A stretch of DNA of 64,000 nt from Nocardia huaxiensis (lineage in GTDB: Bacteria > Actinomycetota > Actinomycetes > Mycobacteriales > Mycobacteriaceae). Shown here one piece after another: positions 37,277 through 48,507 of the stretch. A program made the position numbers and the translations under genes. Numbering within the stretch: the stretch's first letter is position 1; each line of letters starts with the position of its first letter. Under the pieces are notes generated by a model that was given only the letters and a program-made list of their open reading frames with translations, ran no database searches and was not told where the DNA came from. The stretch covers positions 6,510,001-6,574,000 of the forward strand of contig NZ_CP059399.1 in NCBI RefSeq assembly GCF_013744875.1. The letters run 5' to 3'.

Positions 37277-37306
<30 letters not shown>
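36869..37306 (+). CDS. DUF3099 family membrane protein
   Basis: A 145-residue protein. A disordered Gly/Pro/Glu-rich N-terminus leads to ALITEAQTSLEQQHRNRVRR, then two transmembrane helices (YTIIMAFRIPCLVGAAIAYS and WVISLLIIGVSIPLPWIAVL) separated by a short turn, and a charged tail with RPPRTREEPSRWDG. This is the DUF3099 layout. It is divergent from DUF3039, the same neighbourhood as Rv2698/Rv2699c in M. tuberculosis. The stop overlaps the convergent MFS gene by 30 bp. Confidence 0.85.
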
Positions 37307-38596
<1,290 letters not shown>

Positions 38597-38684
38597 CGGA
38601 CGAGCGTGCCGGAATATGGGCTGGCGATCGAGTGGCCTGAATGCCACAATGCGTCAATATCTGGCCACTCCGGAAGGATCGCGT

Positions 38685-39659
38685 ATGACCGGCCCACATG
38701 TGGTGGCGGTGCTCGCCGTGGAGCCCGTGGTCGGGTTCGATCTGACGATTCCGCCGATGGTGCTCGGCGCGGCCAAAGACACTGCGGGGCAACCGCTCTA
38801 CGATGTGCGGATCTGCGGGCTGAGCACCGCCGGCGTCGAAGCAACGACCGGATTCACACTGGTCCCCCACCACGGCCCGCAGGTACTGGCCGAGGCCGAT
38901 ACCGTCATCGTCCCCGGCACCCGCGTGCCCGGACCGCGCACACAGGGTGTACTGCCACCGGATCTCGCGCAGGCGCTGAGCACCATCCGACCGGGCACCC
39001 GCATGGTCTCGATCTGCACCGGCGCGTTCGTGCTCGCCGCCGCGGGGATGCTGGACGGCCGCCGCGCCACCACGCACTGGGCGTTCGCGGACATGTTCCG
39101 TTCGCTGTATCCGCGCGTGCGGCTGGAGGAGAATCCGCTGTTCGTGCAGGACGAGAATGTCTGGACCTCAGCGGGTCTCGCGGCCGGGGTGGATCTGTGC
39201 CTGCATTTGATCCGCACCGATCACAGCAGTGCGGTGGCCAATCGCGCGGCGCGCTACTGCGTGGTGCCGCCGTGGCGGGAGGGCGGGCAATCGCAGTTCA
39301 TCGAACGGTATCTGCCCGACCCCGGCCTGGAGGGTACCGCGCCGACCCGGGTGTGGGCGCTGCACCGTCTCGATCAGGATCTGGATCTGAATTCCCTTGC
39401 CGCGCACGCGTGTATGAGCGTGCGCACCTTCACGCGGCGGTTCAAGTCCGAGACCGGTATGGCGCCCGGCGCGTGGGTATTGCAACAGCGGGTCCGGCAT
39501 GCCCGGCACCTGTTGGAAACCACCGAGCTCGGGGTGGACGAGGTGGCGCGCCAGGCCGGTATGGGCACGGCCGCGTCGCTGCGGCATCACATGCGCGCGG
39601 AGCTGGGTGTGTCACCGCTGGCCTACCGCAAGACATTTCGCGCGATCAGCATCGAATGA
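38685..39659 (+). CDS. GlxA-family regulator (DJ-1/PfpI domain plus AraC HTH)
   Basis: A 324-residue transcription factor. The N-terminal DJ-1/PfpI domain (about 1-190) contains TVIVPGTRVPGPRT and the nucleophile-elbow region SICTGAFVLAAAGMLDGRRA with a conserved Cys; THWAFADMFRSLYP follows as in GlxA/FtrA. The C-terminal AraC HTH has LAAHACMSVRTFTRRFKSET and RQAGMGTAASLRHHMRAELG. GGAAGGATCGCGT precedes the ATG. The divergent MFS gene and downstream VOC gene are candidate targets. Confidence 0.9.
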   Translation: MTGPHVVAVLAVEPVVGFDLTIPPMVLGAAKDTAGQPLYDVRICGLSTAGVEATTGFTLVPHHGPQVLAEADTVIVPGTRVPGPRTQGVLPPDLAQALSTIRPGTRMVSICTGAFVLAAAGMLDGRRATTHWAFADMFRSLYPRVRLEENPLFVQDENVWTSAGLAAGVDLCLHLIRTDHSSAVANRAARYCVVPPWREGGQSQFIERYLPDPGLEGTAPTRVWALHRLDQDLDLNSLAAHACMSVRTFTRRFKSETGMAPGAWVLQQRVRHARHLLETTELGVDEVARQAGMGTAASLRHHMRAELGVSPLAYRKTFRAISIE

Positions 39660-39685
39660 AATCGGCACACGATGGGAGCAGCAGC

Positions 39686-40414
39686 ATGACAGTGCGGTGG
39701 ATCTGGGCGTTTCTCGACCGTCCCGCGGCGCAGTTCGAGGAGGCCGCCCGGTTCTGGACGACGGTCACCGGGACGCGGCTGTCGTCCACGCGCGGCGCGA
39801 ACTCCGAATTCGTCACGCTGCTACCGGATTCCGGGGGGCCGAGCGTGAAAATGCAGGCGGTGGCCAGTGATCCGCGCGTGCACCTGGATCTGGATGTCGA
39901 CGATGTGGCAGGCGAGACGGAGCGGGCGATGACGCTGGGGGCAACCCTGGTGCTGGAGCATCCGGACTACCGGGTGCTGAAGTCCCCGCACGGCATGATC
40001 TTCTGCCTCACCCCCGCCGAGCGCTCCGGCGGCGAATTGCCTTCTCGCGTCACGGGTCCCGATGGCGACGAGAGCCGTCTGGATCAGGTGTGCCTGGATA
40101 TCGGCGCGACCGACTACGACGACGAAGTCCGGTTCTGGACCGAGCTCACCGGCTGGACCTGGCAGCCCGGCAGCCTGCCGGAGTTCTCTCGCCTGCGGCC
40201 GGAGGCCACCGTCCCCATCCGGCTGCTGCTGCAGCGTCTCGAAGAGGACCGGCCGACCTCGGCGCATATCGATCTGGCCTGCACCGATATCGAGGCCACC
40301 GCCGCCTGGCACGAAAAACTGGGCGCTCACGTCATCGAACGTGAGCGCCACTGGATTGTCATGACGGATCCGGCCGGTCAGCCGTACTGCCTGACCGGCC
40401 GGGTTCCGGCCTGA
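39686..40414 (+). CDS. VOC-family protein, two glyoxalase-like domains
   Basis: A 242-residue protein made of two vicinal-oxygen-chelate modules (about 1-115 and 122-240). Each contains a FWT(T/E)-x-T(G) motif (RFWTTVTGTRLSS; RFWTELTGWTWQ) and ends in a beta strand with FCLTPAE or YCLTGRVPA. Many such proteins bind small ligands or degrade them; substrate unknown. It begins 26 bp after the GlxA-type gene, probably in one transcript. Confidence 0.85.
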   Translation: MTVRWIWAFLDRPAAQFEEAARFWTTVTGTRLSSTRGANSEFVTLLPDSGGPSVKMQAVASDPRVHLDLDVDDVAGETERAMTLGATLVLEHPDYRVLKSPHGMIFCLTPAERSGGELPSRVTGPDGDESRLDQVCLDIGATDYDDEVRFWTELTGWTWQPGSLPEFSRLRPEATVPIRLLLQRLEEDRPTSAHIDLACTDIEATAAWHEKLGAHVIERERHWIVMTDPAGQPYCLTGRVPA

Positions 40415-40421
40415 AATCTGT

Positions 40422-41000
40422 TCAGTTCCTGCCGGTCCGCGGCTCCGGCCGCGCGGCCGGTGCGGAATTGGCCAGGGCCTCGAGGTCGTCGAGGAACTTC
40501 TCGATGCTCTCGGAGCGGGCCTGCGGGGTGCTGACCGCTTCGCGCATCTTCTCTTCGGTGAGGGCCAGCATGGCCGCCGACAGATCGGCCTCCAGATCCC
40601 GGATGAGCTGCCGGCGGAACTGCATGATCTGCGCGCGGCCCTGCTTGCGAACGCGCTCCACCTCCTCGGCGGCGGCCTCCCGCATCTGCGCGATGATGTG
40701 GTCGGCGTCGATGCGGGCTTCTTCGCGCATGCGCTCCAGTTCGGCTTGCGCCTCCTTGACGGAGTCGTCGTAGGCCTGCTTGGCCGCGAACAGCCGATCC
40801 GCCGCCCGGTCGCTGTCTTCCAACTGCTTCTGGACGGTTTCCTGTGCCTTGGTCATGGTCCTTTTCGCCGGGGGGACAATGTATTTCCAGACGAACCACA
40901 CGATGACGCCGAACCCGAACAATTGGCTGAAGAAGATGGGCCAATCCCAGGTGATGTTGTAGACGCCCTCGGCGGCGAGCAGGCCGCTGGTGTGAATCAC
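40422..41000 (-). CDS. F0F1 ATP synthase b-delta protein truncated after its b-like part
   Basis: A 192-residue protein with one N-terminal membrane helix ([20 protein letters not shown], about 22-41) and a long charged coiled coil ([20 protein letters not shown] and following). It corresponds to the N-terminal b-like half of the mycobacterial AtpH b-delta fusion, including the final VDRFLDELDAMA-like segment (here [13 protein letters not shown]), and then stops at [10 protein letters not shown], where the delta domain should begin. ATGA overlap with the b gene. It is the last atp gene here; a convergent VOC gene follows after 7 bp. Confidence 0.8.
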   Translation of the reverse strand: MIHTSGLLAAEGVYNITWDWPIFFSQLFGFGVIVWFVWKYIVPPAKRTMTKAQETVQKQLEDSDRAADRLFAAKQAYDDSVKEAQAELERMREEARIDADHIIAQMREAAAEEVERVRKQGRAQIMQFRRQLIRDLEADLSAAMLALTEEKMREAVSTPQARSESIEKFLDDLEALANSAPAARPEPRTGRN

Positions 41001-41503
41001 GACGACCCCTGTCCTCTCTGATGGCCGGCGCTGGTCCGGGTACGGCCGTTCTTGCCGAGCATGCGATCGGCCAGATCATGAGCCAGTGGTTCGACGGATT
41101 CTCGTAGTTCGGCGGCGACCTGGTCGGCGTCGGCGCGCAGGTGCGCGGTGGTCTCGGCGACGATCTGGTCGGCTTCCTGCTGGGCTTCGCCGCGCAGTTC
41201 GTCGAGGATCGCCCGGCCTTCGGCCCGTGCCTGGTTGCGGATTTCGGCCGCTTCCGCACGTGCCTTCTCCAGGGCCTTGTTGTAGCGGGCCTCGGCTTCG
41301 GCGAAGATTTCGGAGGCTTCCTTGGCGGTCACCGCCGTCTCGTTGACCCGCTTCTCGCGTTCCTCCAATACCTTTCGGATCGGAGGGACGACGAAGAACC
41401 AGATGACTCCGAGCACGATCATGAAGATCGCCAGCTCGACGAAGAAGGTCGCGTTGGGAATCAGAAAATTCTGTTGGGCGACCACATCTGTTCCGGGCGG
41501 CAT
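40997..41503 (-). CDS. atpF: ATP synthase F0 subunit b
   Basis: A 168-residue b subunit: short periplasmic N-terminus, one transmembrane helix ([20 protein letters not shown], about 18-37), the [17 protein letters not shown] hinge motif, and a long charged coiled coil that forms the peripheral stalk. It starts 5 bp after the c-subunit stop and overlaps the next gene by ATGA, as in mycobacterial atp operons. Confidence 0.92.
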   Translation of the reverse strand: MPPGTDVVAQQNFLIPNATFFVELAIFMIVLGVIWFFVVPPIRKVLEEREKRVNETAVTAKEASEIFAEAEARYNKALEKARAEAAEIRNQARAEGRAILDELRGEAQQEADQIVAETTAHLRADADQVAAELRESVEPLAHDLADRMLGKNGRTRTSAGHQRGQGSS

Positions 41504-41508
41504 ATCGC

Positions 41509-41760
<252 letters not shown>

Positions 41761-41807
41761 TCACTTCCTTATCGAGAAAACGATTCGAGAGGGACTTGGC
41801 CGACCGG

Positions 41808-42599
41808 TCAGTGCTTTTCGTGCTCCACCGACATCGACTGGCTGAAGTACAGGATGGTCAGCAGGGAGAAGATGAATGCCTGGATGAGTCCGACGAACAT
41901 GTCGAACAGCTTCCATACCGCATTCGGCCCCCAGCTGATCCAGAAGGGGAACAACGTGATCACCGAGATCATCACCGTGCCGGCGAACATGTTGCCGAAC
42001 AGTCGCAGCGACAAGGAAATCGGTTTGGCCACTTCCTCGATCACATTGATGAAGATCATCGGGCCCCAGCCGGTGTGCCCTTTGAGCAATTGCTTGGCAT
42101 GCCCGCCCGCACCGCGCCGCCAGACACCGGCGAGTTGGTAGAAGACGAATACGAACAGCGCCAGCGCGAACACGAAGTTGACGTCCGATGCGGGCGGTTT
42201 GACCAATTCTCCGGCGCCGTACTGCACCGGCAGCACGGACAACCAATTGGACAGCAGAATATAGACGAACAGGGTCACCGCGAGCGGCAGCGCGAAGGGC
42301 GCGACCTTCATTCCGATGGCGCTCTCGACCTGATTGCGCATCTGAACCGTCACCGACTCGAAGAACAACTGCACGCCGTTGGGCACGCCGGAGGTGATCT
42401 TTACCCGCAGGTAGAACGCCAAGGCCAGCACGATGATCGCGGCCACCGCCGTGGAGACGATGGTGTCGACGTTGAAGGTCATGCCCCACAGGTGGGCCTG
42501 CATGTACTCGCCGACGTGGATCTTCGACTCGCCTTCTTCGGCGGCGAGCAGGCTGAGGGGATCGCCCGCGGGGGCGATCGATACGACCGAATAGCTCAT
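41808..42599 (-). CDS. atpB: ATP synthase F0 subunit a
   Basis: A 263-residue membrane protein with about six helices. The essential Arg is in [20 protein letters not shown] (about 190-209), and the last helix region is [20 protein letters not shown]. Also typical are [20 protein letters not shown] and [13 protein letters not shown]. Overlaps the upstream AtpI-like gene by ATGA, so translation is coupled. Confidence 0.95.
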   Translation of the reverse strand: MSYSVVSIAPAGDPLSLLAAEEGESKIHVGEYMQAHLWGMTFNVDTIVSTAVAAIIVLALAFYLRVKITSGVPNGVQLFFESVTVQMRNQVESAIGMKVAPFALPLAVTLFVYILLSNWLSVLPVQYGAGELVKPPASDVNFVFALALFVFVFYQLAGVWRRGAGGHAKQLLKGHTGWGPMIFINVIEEVAKPISLSLRLFGNMFAGTVMISVITLFPFWISWGPNAVWKLFDMFVGLIQAFIFSLLTILYFSQSMSVEHEKH

Positions 42600-42973
42600 G
42601 ATTGCTGTCGAAGCCCTTTCAGTTCGGGCACAACGGTGTGGAATACCAGCACGACCTGGAAGACCGCCATCCCGAAGAAGATTCCGATCCCGTTGGGCCG
42701 GGTGAACACGGCGATCAGAATGGCCAGGCCGGTGAGCGTGAGCAAACGCGCGGCTGCGGACATTGCGAGCTTCTGCTTGCTCGGGGTTTCCGAATCGGTC
42801 ACGCGGACAATGGACATCCAGGTGAGCTGAGCGTTAACCCAGCCGAGGGTGAGCCCGGTGCCGATGAAAACACCCAGCAACAATCGATCCAACACGCCAG
42901 TGATCATCAGTGCCAGTACGCCGAGCCCGAGCGCAATTGCGGCCGTACGACGTCTGATCCTGTTGACATCCAC
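42596..42973 (-). CDS. AtpI-like assembly protein of the ATP synthase
   Basis: A 125-residue protein with four hydrophobic segments ([39 protein letters not shown], and two later ones), in the position of AtpI/UncI at the head of atp operons. AtpI assists c-ring assembly and magnesium supply. The GTG at 42973 has GAGGCGG eight bases upstream. First gene of the transcript. Confidence 0.75.
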   Translation of the reverse strand: MDVNRIRRRTAAIALGLGVLALMITGVLDRLLLGVFIGTGLTLGWVNAQLTWMSIVRVTDSETPSKQKLAMSAAARLLTLTGLAILIAVFTRPNGIGIFFGMAVFQVVLVFHTVVPELKGLRQQS

Positions 42974-43361
42974 CTAATACACCGCCTCGCCGTGATACCA
43001 CCTCGCCGTGGTGCCCAACATGGTCGCAGCATACACAGACGAAGAACATTGCGTGACAACAATTCTGATCTTCGAATTGTTGATCTTGAAACTAGGGAAG
43101 GGGTTTCGGCGACGATCCAGCGACATTCCATGGATACCGCTGGTGCACAACCATTTACCTTCACCTTACCAACTCGTTGCACTTACTAACAGGTACGATC
43201 GGGAAACGTCACCGGCCCTGGACATATGAATTCTTTGTCCTCACATATACAAGATGGTCGGTTCTTTGCTAATAAATCGCCAGGCCCCGCATGACGCTTC
43301 AACCACCCGCCCGGGGGGCGCTGCCGGATGGGGTGGGGTTGCGGTGGCAGAGTTCTCTGTC
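42974..43361. other. AT-rich divergent promoter region of the atp genes
   Basis: A 388-bp region with clearly lower GC than any other part of the window (for example ATATGAATTCTTTGTCC and CTAATAAATCGCC). No credible gene; the open frame starting at 43254 only extends the methyltransferase gene. It contains a perfect inverted repeat at 43057-43082. Confidence 0.5.
43057..43082. promoter_or_regulatory. perfect 9-bp inverted repeat upstream of the atp operon
   Basis: CAACAATTC (43057-43065) and GAATTGTTG (43074-43082) flank an 8-nt loop TGATCTTC. A direct repeat of TGATCTT follows. Lies 84 bp upstream of the AtpI-like start, so it could be an operator or an RNA hairpin. Confidence 0.4.
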
Positions 43362-44879
43362 ATGCCGACGAACCAGACGACCGCCTCGTCCCTGCTCGCC
43401 GACCTCGCGCCGGACCTACGCGCGGCGCTGACCCGGGTCGGCTACGACGCCGACACCCTTCTCGAGGTCCTCGGCGACGAAGCCCACGCCGCCCTCGGCC
43501 GCTCCGAGCCGGTCCCGGTGCGCCGCGCGGCGCGCGATGCCGGGGATCTCGGAGTCCTTGTCCGCCTGCTACTTCTGGGCGATCCGGTGCCCGCCCGCGA
43601 GGTGGCCGCCGCGCTGGCTCCGGTCGACCTCGAGCGGGCGGTCGCCGCCGGGCTGCTCGATCGCGACGGCGACGAGGTGCGCGCCGCCCTCGACCTGCGC
43701 CCGCTCGATCTGGGACACGGAACCCGCTGGGTGCTTTCGGATCTCGACGACTCCATGCGCCGCCGCGCCCTGGACACCGATCATGTGCTGGGTGTCGGCC
43801 AGGCCTCGCTGTCCCTGCTGCGCGCGACTCCGACCAAACCGGTCGGCACCGTACTGGATCTCGGCACCGGCTGCGGCATTCAGGCGGTGCACGCCGCCTC
43901 CTACGGCCGCACCGTCACCGGCACCGATGTGAACAAGCGCGCCCTGTGGCTGGCCGAGGCCACCGCCGCCCTCAACGGCCTGGATATCGAACTCCTCGAA
44001 GGCTCCTGGTTCGAACCCGCCGCCGGCCGCCGCTTCGATCAGGTGGTGGCCAATCCCCCGTTCGTGGTCGGCCCGGCGCGCGTCGAGCACACCTACCGGG
44101 ATTCCGGCCTGGCCCTCGACGGTGCGAGCGAGCTCGTGATCTCCGGCGCCCCAGCCCTTTTGAATCCGGGCGGCACCGCGGCCATGCTCGCCTCCTGGGT
44201 ACATATAGAAGGAGAGGACTGGCGCACCCGCGTCGCGAGCTGGCTCCCCGACCACGGCGTGGACGCCTGGATCGTGCAGCGCGACATCGCCGATCCCGCG
44301 CTCTATGTCGGAACCTGGCTGCGCGACGCGGGATTGGATCCGCGCGAGGGCGCCGCCCAGGCCCGCGCCGAACGCTGGCTCGACGCCTTCGACGCCGCGG
44401 ATGTGGCGGGCATCGGTTTCGGCTTCGTCTATCTGCGCAACATCAACGGCCCCACCGAACTGCTCGCCGAGGACCTCACGCACGGCTTCGACGATCCGCT
44501 CGGCGAGGAGGCCACCCGCCACTTCGAGCGCTCGGCCTGGCTGCGCGCCGTCAACGCCGATCCCGAGATCGCCCTGTCCGCCCGCTTCGAGGTGAATCCC
44601 ACGACCGCCCTGGAACGCGTCTACCTTCCGGGTTCCGAAGGCTGGGAGCAGCGGGTGGCCCGCGTGCATCGCGGCGACGGCCCGCGCTGGCAGCACGAGG
44701 TCGACGATTCGATCGCGGCCCTGCTGGCCGGCATGCGCCCGGACGGTCTGCCGCTGCGTGAGCTCGTCGACCTGCTCGCCTTCGGCGAGACCGGCGATGC
44801 CGCGACCCCGGAATTCGAGACCGCCGCCCTGACCGTCGTCGCCGGACTGGTGCGGCACGGACTGATCACCCCCGCATAA
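43362..44879 (+). CDS. class I SAM-dependent methyltransferase with N-terminal DUF7059-like domain
   Basis: A 505-residue enzyme. Residues about 1-150 are an actinobacterial lead domain (LADLAPDLRAALTRVGYDAD); the methyltransferase core has VLDLGTGCGIQAVHAASYGR (motif I, about 165-184), GTDVNKRALWLAE, and VVANPPFVVG (about 234-243), the NPPF/Y motif of enzymes that methylate an amide or amino nitrogen (RsmC/HemK type). A C-terminal winged-helix-like region (LPLRELVDLLAFGETG) follows. Substrate unknown. ATG 43362 is used; an earlier in-frame start would extend into AT-rich promoter DNA. Confidence 0.8.
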   Translation: MPTNQTTASSLLADLAPDLRAALTRVGYDADTLLEVLGDEAHAALGRSEPVPVRRAARDAGDLGVLVRLLLLGDPVPAREVAAALAPVDLERAVAAGLLDRDGDEVRAALDLRPLDLGHGTRWVLSDLDDSMRRRALDTDHVLGVGQASLSLLRATPTKPVGTVLDLGTGCGIQAVHAASYGRTVTGTDVNKRALWLAEATAALNGLDIELLEGSWFEPAAGRRFDQVVANPPFVVGPARVEHTYRDSGLALDGASELVISGAPALLNPGGTAAMLASWVHIEGEDWRTRVASWLPDHGVDAWIVQRDIADPALYVGTWLRDAGLDPREGAAQARAERWLDAFDAADVAGIGFGFVYLRNINGPTELLAEDLTHGFDDPLGEEATRHFERSAWLRAVNADPEIALSARFEVNPTTALERVYLPGSEGWEQRVARVHRGDGPRWQHEVDDSIAALLAGMRPDGLPLRELVDLLAFGETGDAATPEFETAALTVVAGLVRHGLITPA

Positions 44880-45267
44880 CGTTCCGGCCGGTGTGCCACC
44901 GGACCTGAACGCACACCCGATCGGAACCGCGCACCCAGAGGCCGCCGAGCATCCCGCTCGGCGGCCTTTCCGCCTTCCGGCCCGGTGATCTGCATCACAG
45001 TCGCGCATGACCTCCCGGGTGCCCGGGGAATGCCGATGACCTGCGCATCGTTGCAGCAGGCACGCGAACCGGGGCGGCCGGGCAGGGCCCATTGACATGT
45101 ATTTCATTGCCGCACTCCGCAGTTCGACACCGGTGGTGGCTACCCGCTGGACACCGACGGCCACCGCCGCAGGGCATGCGTTCCGACAAGCGTGTGCTTC
45201 TCAGGAACTTCTCAGACGTGCACCGTAAAAACCGCAGCTCAGAACCGGTTTATGACGGCGATGCCGG
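44880..45267. other. intergenic region between the methyltransferase gene and sigB
   Basis: Contains the terminator at 44939-44974 and, further right, about 270 bp without a supported gene. A second GGAACTT motif lies just before 45220 and may be an additional weak ECF promoter. Confidence 0.4.
44939..44974 (+). terminator. intrinsic terminator after the methyltransferase gene
   Basis: AGGCCGCCGAGC and its complement GCTCGGCGGCCT form a long stem with a short loop, followed by TTCC. Confidence 0.75.
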
Positions 45268-45294
45268 GGAACTTTCCTGATGTCGGGTCCGTTG
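45268..45294 (+). promoter_or_regulatory. ECF-type (SigE/SigH-like) promoter of sigB
   Basis: GGAAC (45268-45272), an 18-bp spacer, then GTTG (45291-45294) matches the GGAAC-N17-19-GTT pattern used by SigE and SigH in mycobacteria, where sigB is a known target. The start would be near 45300, shortly before the AGGAGG site of sigB. Confidence 0.65.
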
Positions 45295-45328
45295 AACGGA
45301 GCGAGACACCACCGACAGGAGGCAAGTC

Positions 45329-46297
<969 letters not shown>

Positions 46298-46383
46298 ACC
46301 CCGCCCGTCCGGCCGCCCGGTCCCTCATCCCGGGCCGGCCGGATCCCCTCGTCGGGCCGTCTTCGAGGCGCCGGCCTGATGCA

Positions 46384-46439
46384 CGCCGGTCGGCTTCCTT
46401 CCCGTACGTCCCCCTCCGGGAAGGAGCAGCCGACCGGCG
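46384..46439. terminator. long hairpin downstream of sigB
   Basis: CGCCGGTCGGC (46384-46394) pairs with GCCGACCGGCG (46429-46439); inside, CCTTCCCG pairs with CGGGAAGG. It separates the sigB and DinB-like genes, which converge on it, and could terminate both. Confidence 0.65.
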
Positions 46440-46481
46440 TTACGCTGTTCGCGATGGCCTTGGGGCCCAGCGGAATTCGGT

Positions 46482-47060
46482 TCAGCGGCGGCGGGCCGGT
46501 GAGCGCGGCTGCCAGCCCGGCGGCGGGTCCTCGCCTGTGAGTCCGTCGACGGCTTCCCGCAGCAGATCGGCGTGCCCGGTGTGGCGGCCGTATTCCTCGA
46601 TGAGATCGCACAGCAGGCGGCGCAGGCTGACCCGGCGGCCATCGGGCCAGGCCAGGTGGACGAGCTGATCGAGACCATCGTCGGCCAGGGCGAGATCCAG
46701 TGTGGCCCTGGAGTGTTCGATCGTGGCGTCCCACAGGGTGTACAGCTGGGCGGGGGTGTCCCGGGCCGCCGAGGTGAGATCCCAATCCGGATCGGCCGAC
46801 CAGTCCGCGTTATCCCAGGGCTGGCCGAGCGGCGCGCCGGTGAGTTTCGCGGTGAAGCACTCCGTTTCGACGCGCGCCAGGTGTTTGAGCAGGCCGCCGA
46901 GCGTCAAATCCGATGCGCCGATACGGGTTTGCAGCCCGGCCGAGCCGAGATTGTCGGCCTTCCAGCGGAAGGTGGTGCGCAGCCGTTCGAGTGCGCCGAT
47001 GAGATGTTCGGCCTCGGTTCCCGCGAGCGGTGGCTCCCACGGGCAATCATCCTCGGACAT
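46482..47060 (-). CDS. DinB/DUF664 family protein
   Basis: A 192-residue four-helix-bundle protein. LIGALERLRTTFRWKADNLG, LGGLLKHLARVETECFTAKL and the C-terminal EEYGRHTGHADLLREAVDGL carry the three histidines that bind a metal in DinB/DUF664 proteins (mycothiol-dependent or related enzymes). TACGCT six bases before the ATG at 47060 on the minus strand supports a leaderless start. Confidence 0.85.
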   Translation of the reverse strand: MSEDDCPWEPPLAGTEAEHLIGALERLRTTFRWKADNLGSAGLQTRIGASDLTLGGLLKHLARVETECFTAKLTGAPLGQPWDNADWSADPDWDLTSAARDTPAQLYTLWDATIEHSRATLDLALADDGLDQLVHLAWPDGRRVSLRRLLCDLIEEYGRHTGHADLLREAVDGLTGEDPPPGWQPRSPARRR

Positions 47061-47176
47061 GGGGTCAGCGTAGGGGCGGCGCGGCGCGGCTGAGACAATA
47101 TGAGCGCGGCAGGTGCCGCGATTCGTTCTGAGTGAGTTCCACGATCCGCTTCCGCCACGCAGGAGGACGAAGATCC

Positions 47177-47575
47177 ATGGCAACGATTCGGAATTCCCTA
47201 CGGGCCACCCTGGTTTCGGCGGCCGCCGCGACGGCCGTGATCGCCACCGCGGCGCCCGCGTTCGCCGCCAACAGCATCGACGTGACCGGTATCGGTCCAG
47301 CCAATGTCGGCGTCGACTACAGCTGCGACGCCTCCGCCGGAGTGGTCGCCATCAAGGTGATGGTGGGCGAGCCGCAGGCAGACAGCCCCTCCGCCACCGG
47401 CGCGCAGAACTCGGTCACCTGCGACGGCTCGAACCAGTCCACAGTGGTCGTGCTCACCGGGACCGGGCAGGGCGCGCCGCCGGCGGCCGGGCAGACGGTA
47501 CAGGTGCGAGTGGCCCTGGTCGATCAGACCGACACGGTGATCTCGGGCCAGAACAAGGTGGTCTCCCTGGCCTAG
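47177..47575 (+). CDS. small secreted protein of unknown function
   Basis: A 132-residue protein with a signal peptide (ATIRNSLRATLVSAAAATAV, cleaved near AFA-ANS). The mature part is a compact beta-rich domain with two cysteines (VDYSCDASAG and SVTCDGSN) likely disulfide-linked. GCAGGAGG is a strong ribosome site. Similar small exported proteins are common in Nocardia and mycobacteria. Confidence 0.75.
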   Translation: MATIRNSLRATLVSAAAATAVIATAAPAFAANSIDVTGIGPANVGVDYSCDASAGVVAIKVMVGEPQADSPSATGAQNSVTCDGSNQSTVVVLTGTGQGAPPAAGQTVQVRVALVDQTDTVISGQNKVVSLA

Positions 47576-47579
47576 CTCG

Positions 47580-48455
47580 TCACGCGCCCGCTCCCCCGCC
47601 CCAACTGGGTTGCTGCGCAATCCGGTTCGGGTCGGTGAGCCGGTGCGCGTCACTGCCGTCGCGGTTCATCACCCAGACCTCCGCGCCGCTCGCCGGTTCG
47701 CGGACGACCCGGGTGAAGAGGATCTTCGCACCGTCCGGGGAGAAGACGGGCCCGCTGGTGGCGTCGTCATGGAGCAGGCGAATGTTCGTGCCGTCGAGGT
47801 CCATCGTGTAGATCTCGGAGCGGTCCTTCCCGCCGCGATTCGAGGTGAAGACGAGGCCGGTGCCGTCGGGGGTGAAGACCGGGTTCGAGTTGAAGTGCGC
47901 GTCCGCCAGCAGGGGACGCGCGCCGGTTCCGTCGGCGGCCATCAGCCAGATCGCACCGGCTCGGGTGAAGGCGAGCTGCGTCCCGTCCGGGGAGAAGGCG
48001 GGCTCCTGCGAGGAAGCCCGGTCCGCACCGGAGGTATCGGCGGTGGTCAGCTGTTCCTGATCCCCGCCATCGCTGTTCATCACGTGGATCACACCCGCGC
48101 GCACATAGGCGATCCGCTTGCCGTCGGCGGAGAACGTCGGGTGATAACCCCAGTCCGCGAGCCGCATCGGATTGCCGCCATCCGGATCCATGGTCGTGAT
48201 CGAGGAACCGCCGACGACGATCCGTGCGCCATCGGGGGCGAATCCGGGATCCCCGCCCGCTCCGATCCGGGTGACCTCGCTGCCGTCGGCATTCATCACG
48301 AACACCGACTGCCGGTCGTCCGCGAACACGATCTTCGCCGGTCGCGAAGTCGGCGCGGGCTCCGAACCACAGGCGGCGACCGCCCCGGACAGGACGGTGA
48401 CAGTGGCGAAGGCGCAGAGCATCCGGCGGCGAGCGGCGGCAGGGGTGAACGACAT
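47580..48455 (-). CDS. TolB-like beta-propeller lipoprotein
   Basis: A 291-residue lipoprotein. Signal peptide with lipobox VAAC (about residues 25-28), then repeated PD40/WD40-like units: IVFADDRQSVFVMNADGSEV, PAFSPDGTQLAFTRAGAIWL, PVFTPDGTGLVFTSNRGG and PVFSPDGAKILFTR. Such propellers bind peptides or polymers at the cell surface. The ATG at 48455 is chosen over an earlier start for signal-peptide length. Confidence 0.8.
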   Translation of the reverse strand: MSFTPAAARRRMLCAFATVTVLSGAVAACGSEPAPTSRPAKIVFADDRQSVFVMNADGSEVTRIGAGGDPGFAPDGARIVVGGSSITTMDPDGGNPMRLADWGYHPTFSADGKRIAYVRAGVIHVMNSDGGDQEQLTTADTSGADRASSQEPAFSPDGTQLAFTRAGAIWLMAADGTGARPLLADAHFNSNPVFTPDGTGLVFTSNRGGKDRSEIYTMDLDGTNIRLLHDDATSGPVFSPDGAKILFTRVVREPASGAEVWVMNRDGSDAHRLTDPNRIAQQPSWGGGAGA

Positions 48456-48507
48456 GCCGCATATCCTGCCCCGGGTCATTCCGTCCGCGCTCGAGGTCCC
48501 GATGAAT

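Noticed and set aside
44995..45189. Small gene between the methyltransferase gene and sigB
   Set aside because: Arg/Pro-rich translation, no ribosome site and no domain; treated as noncoding.
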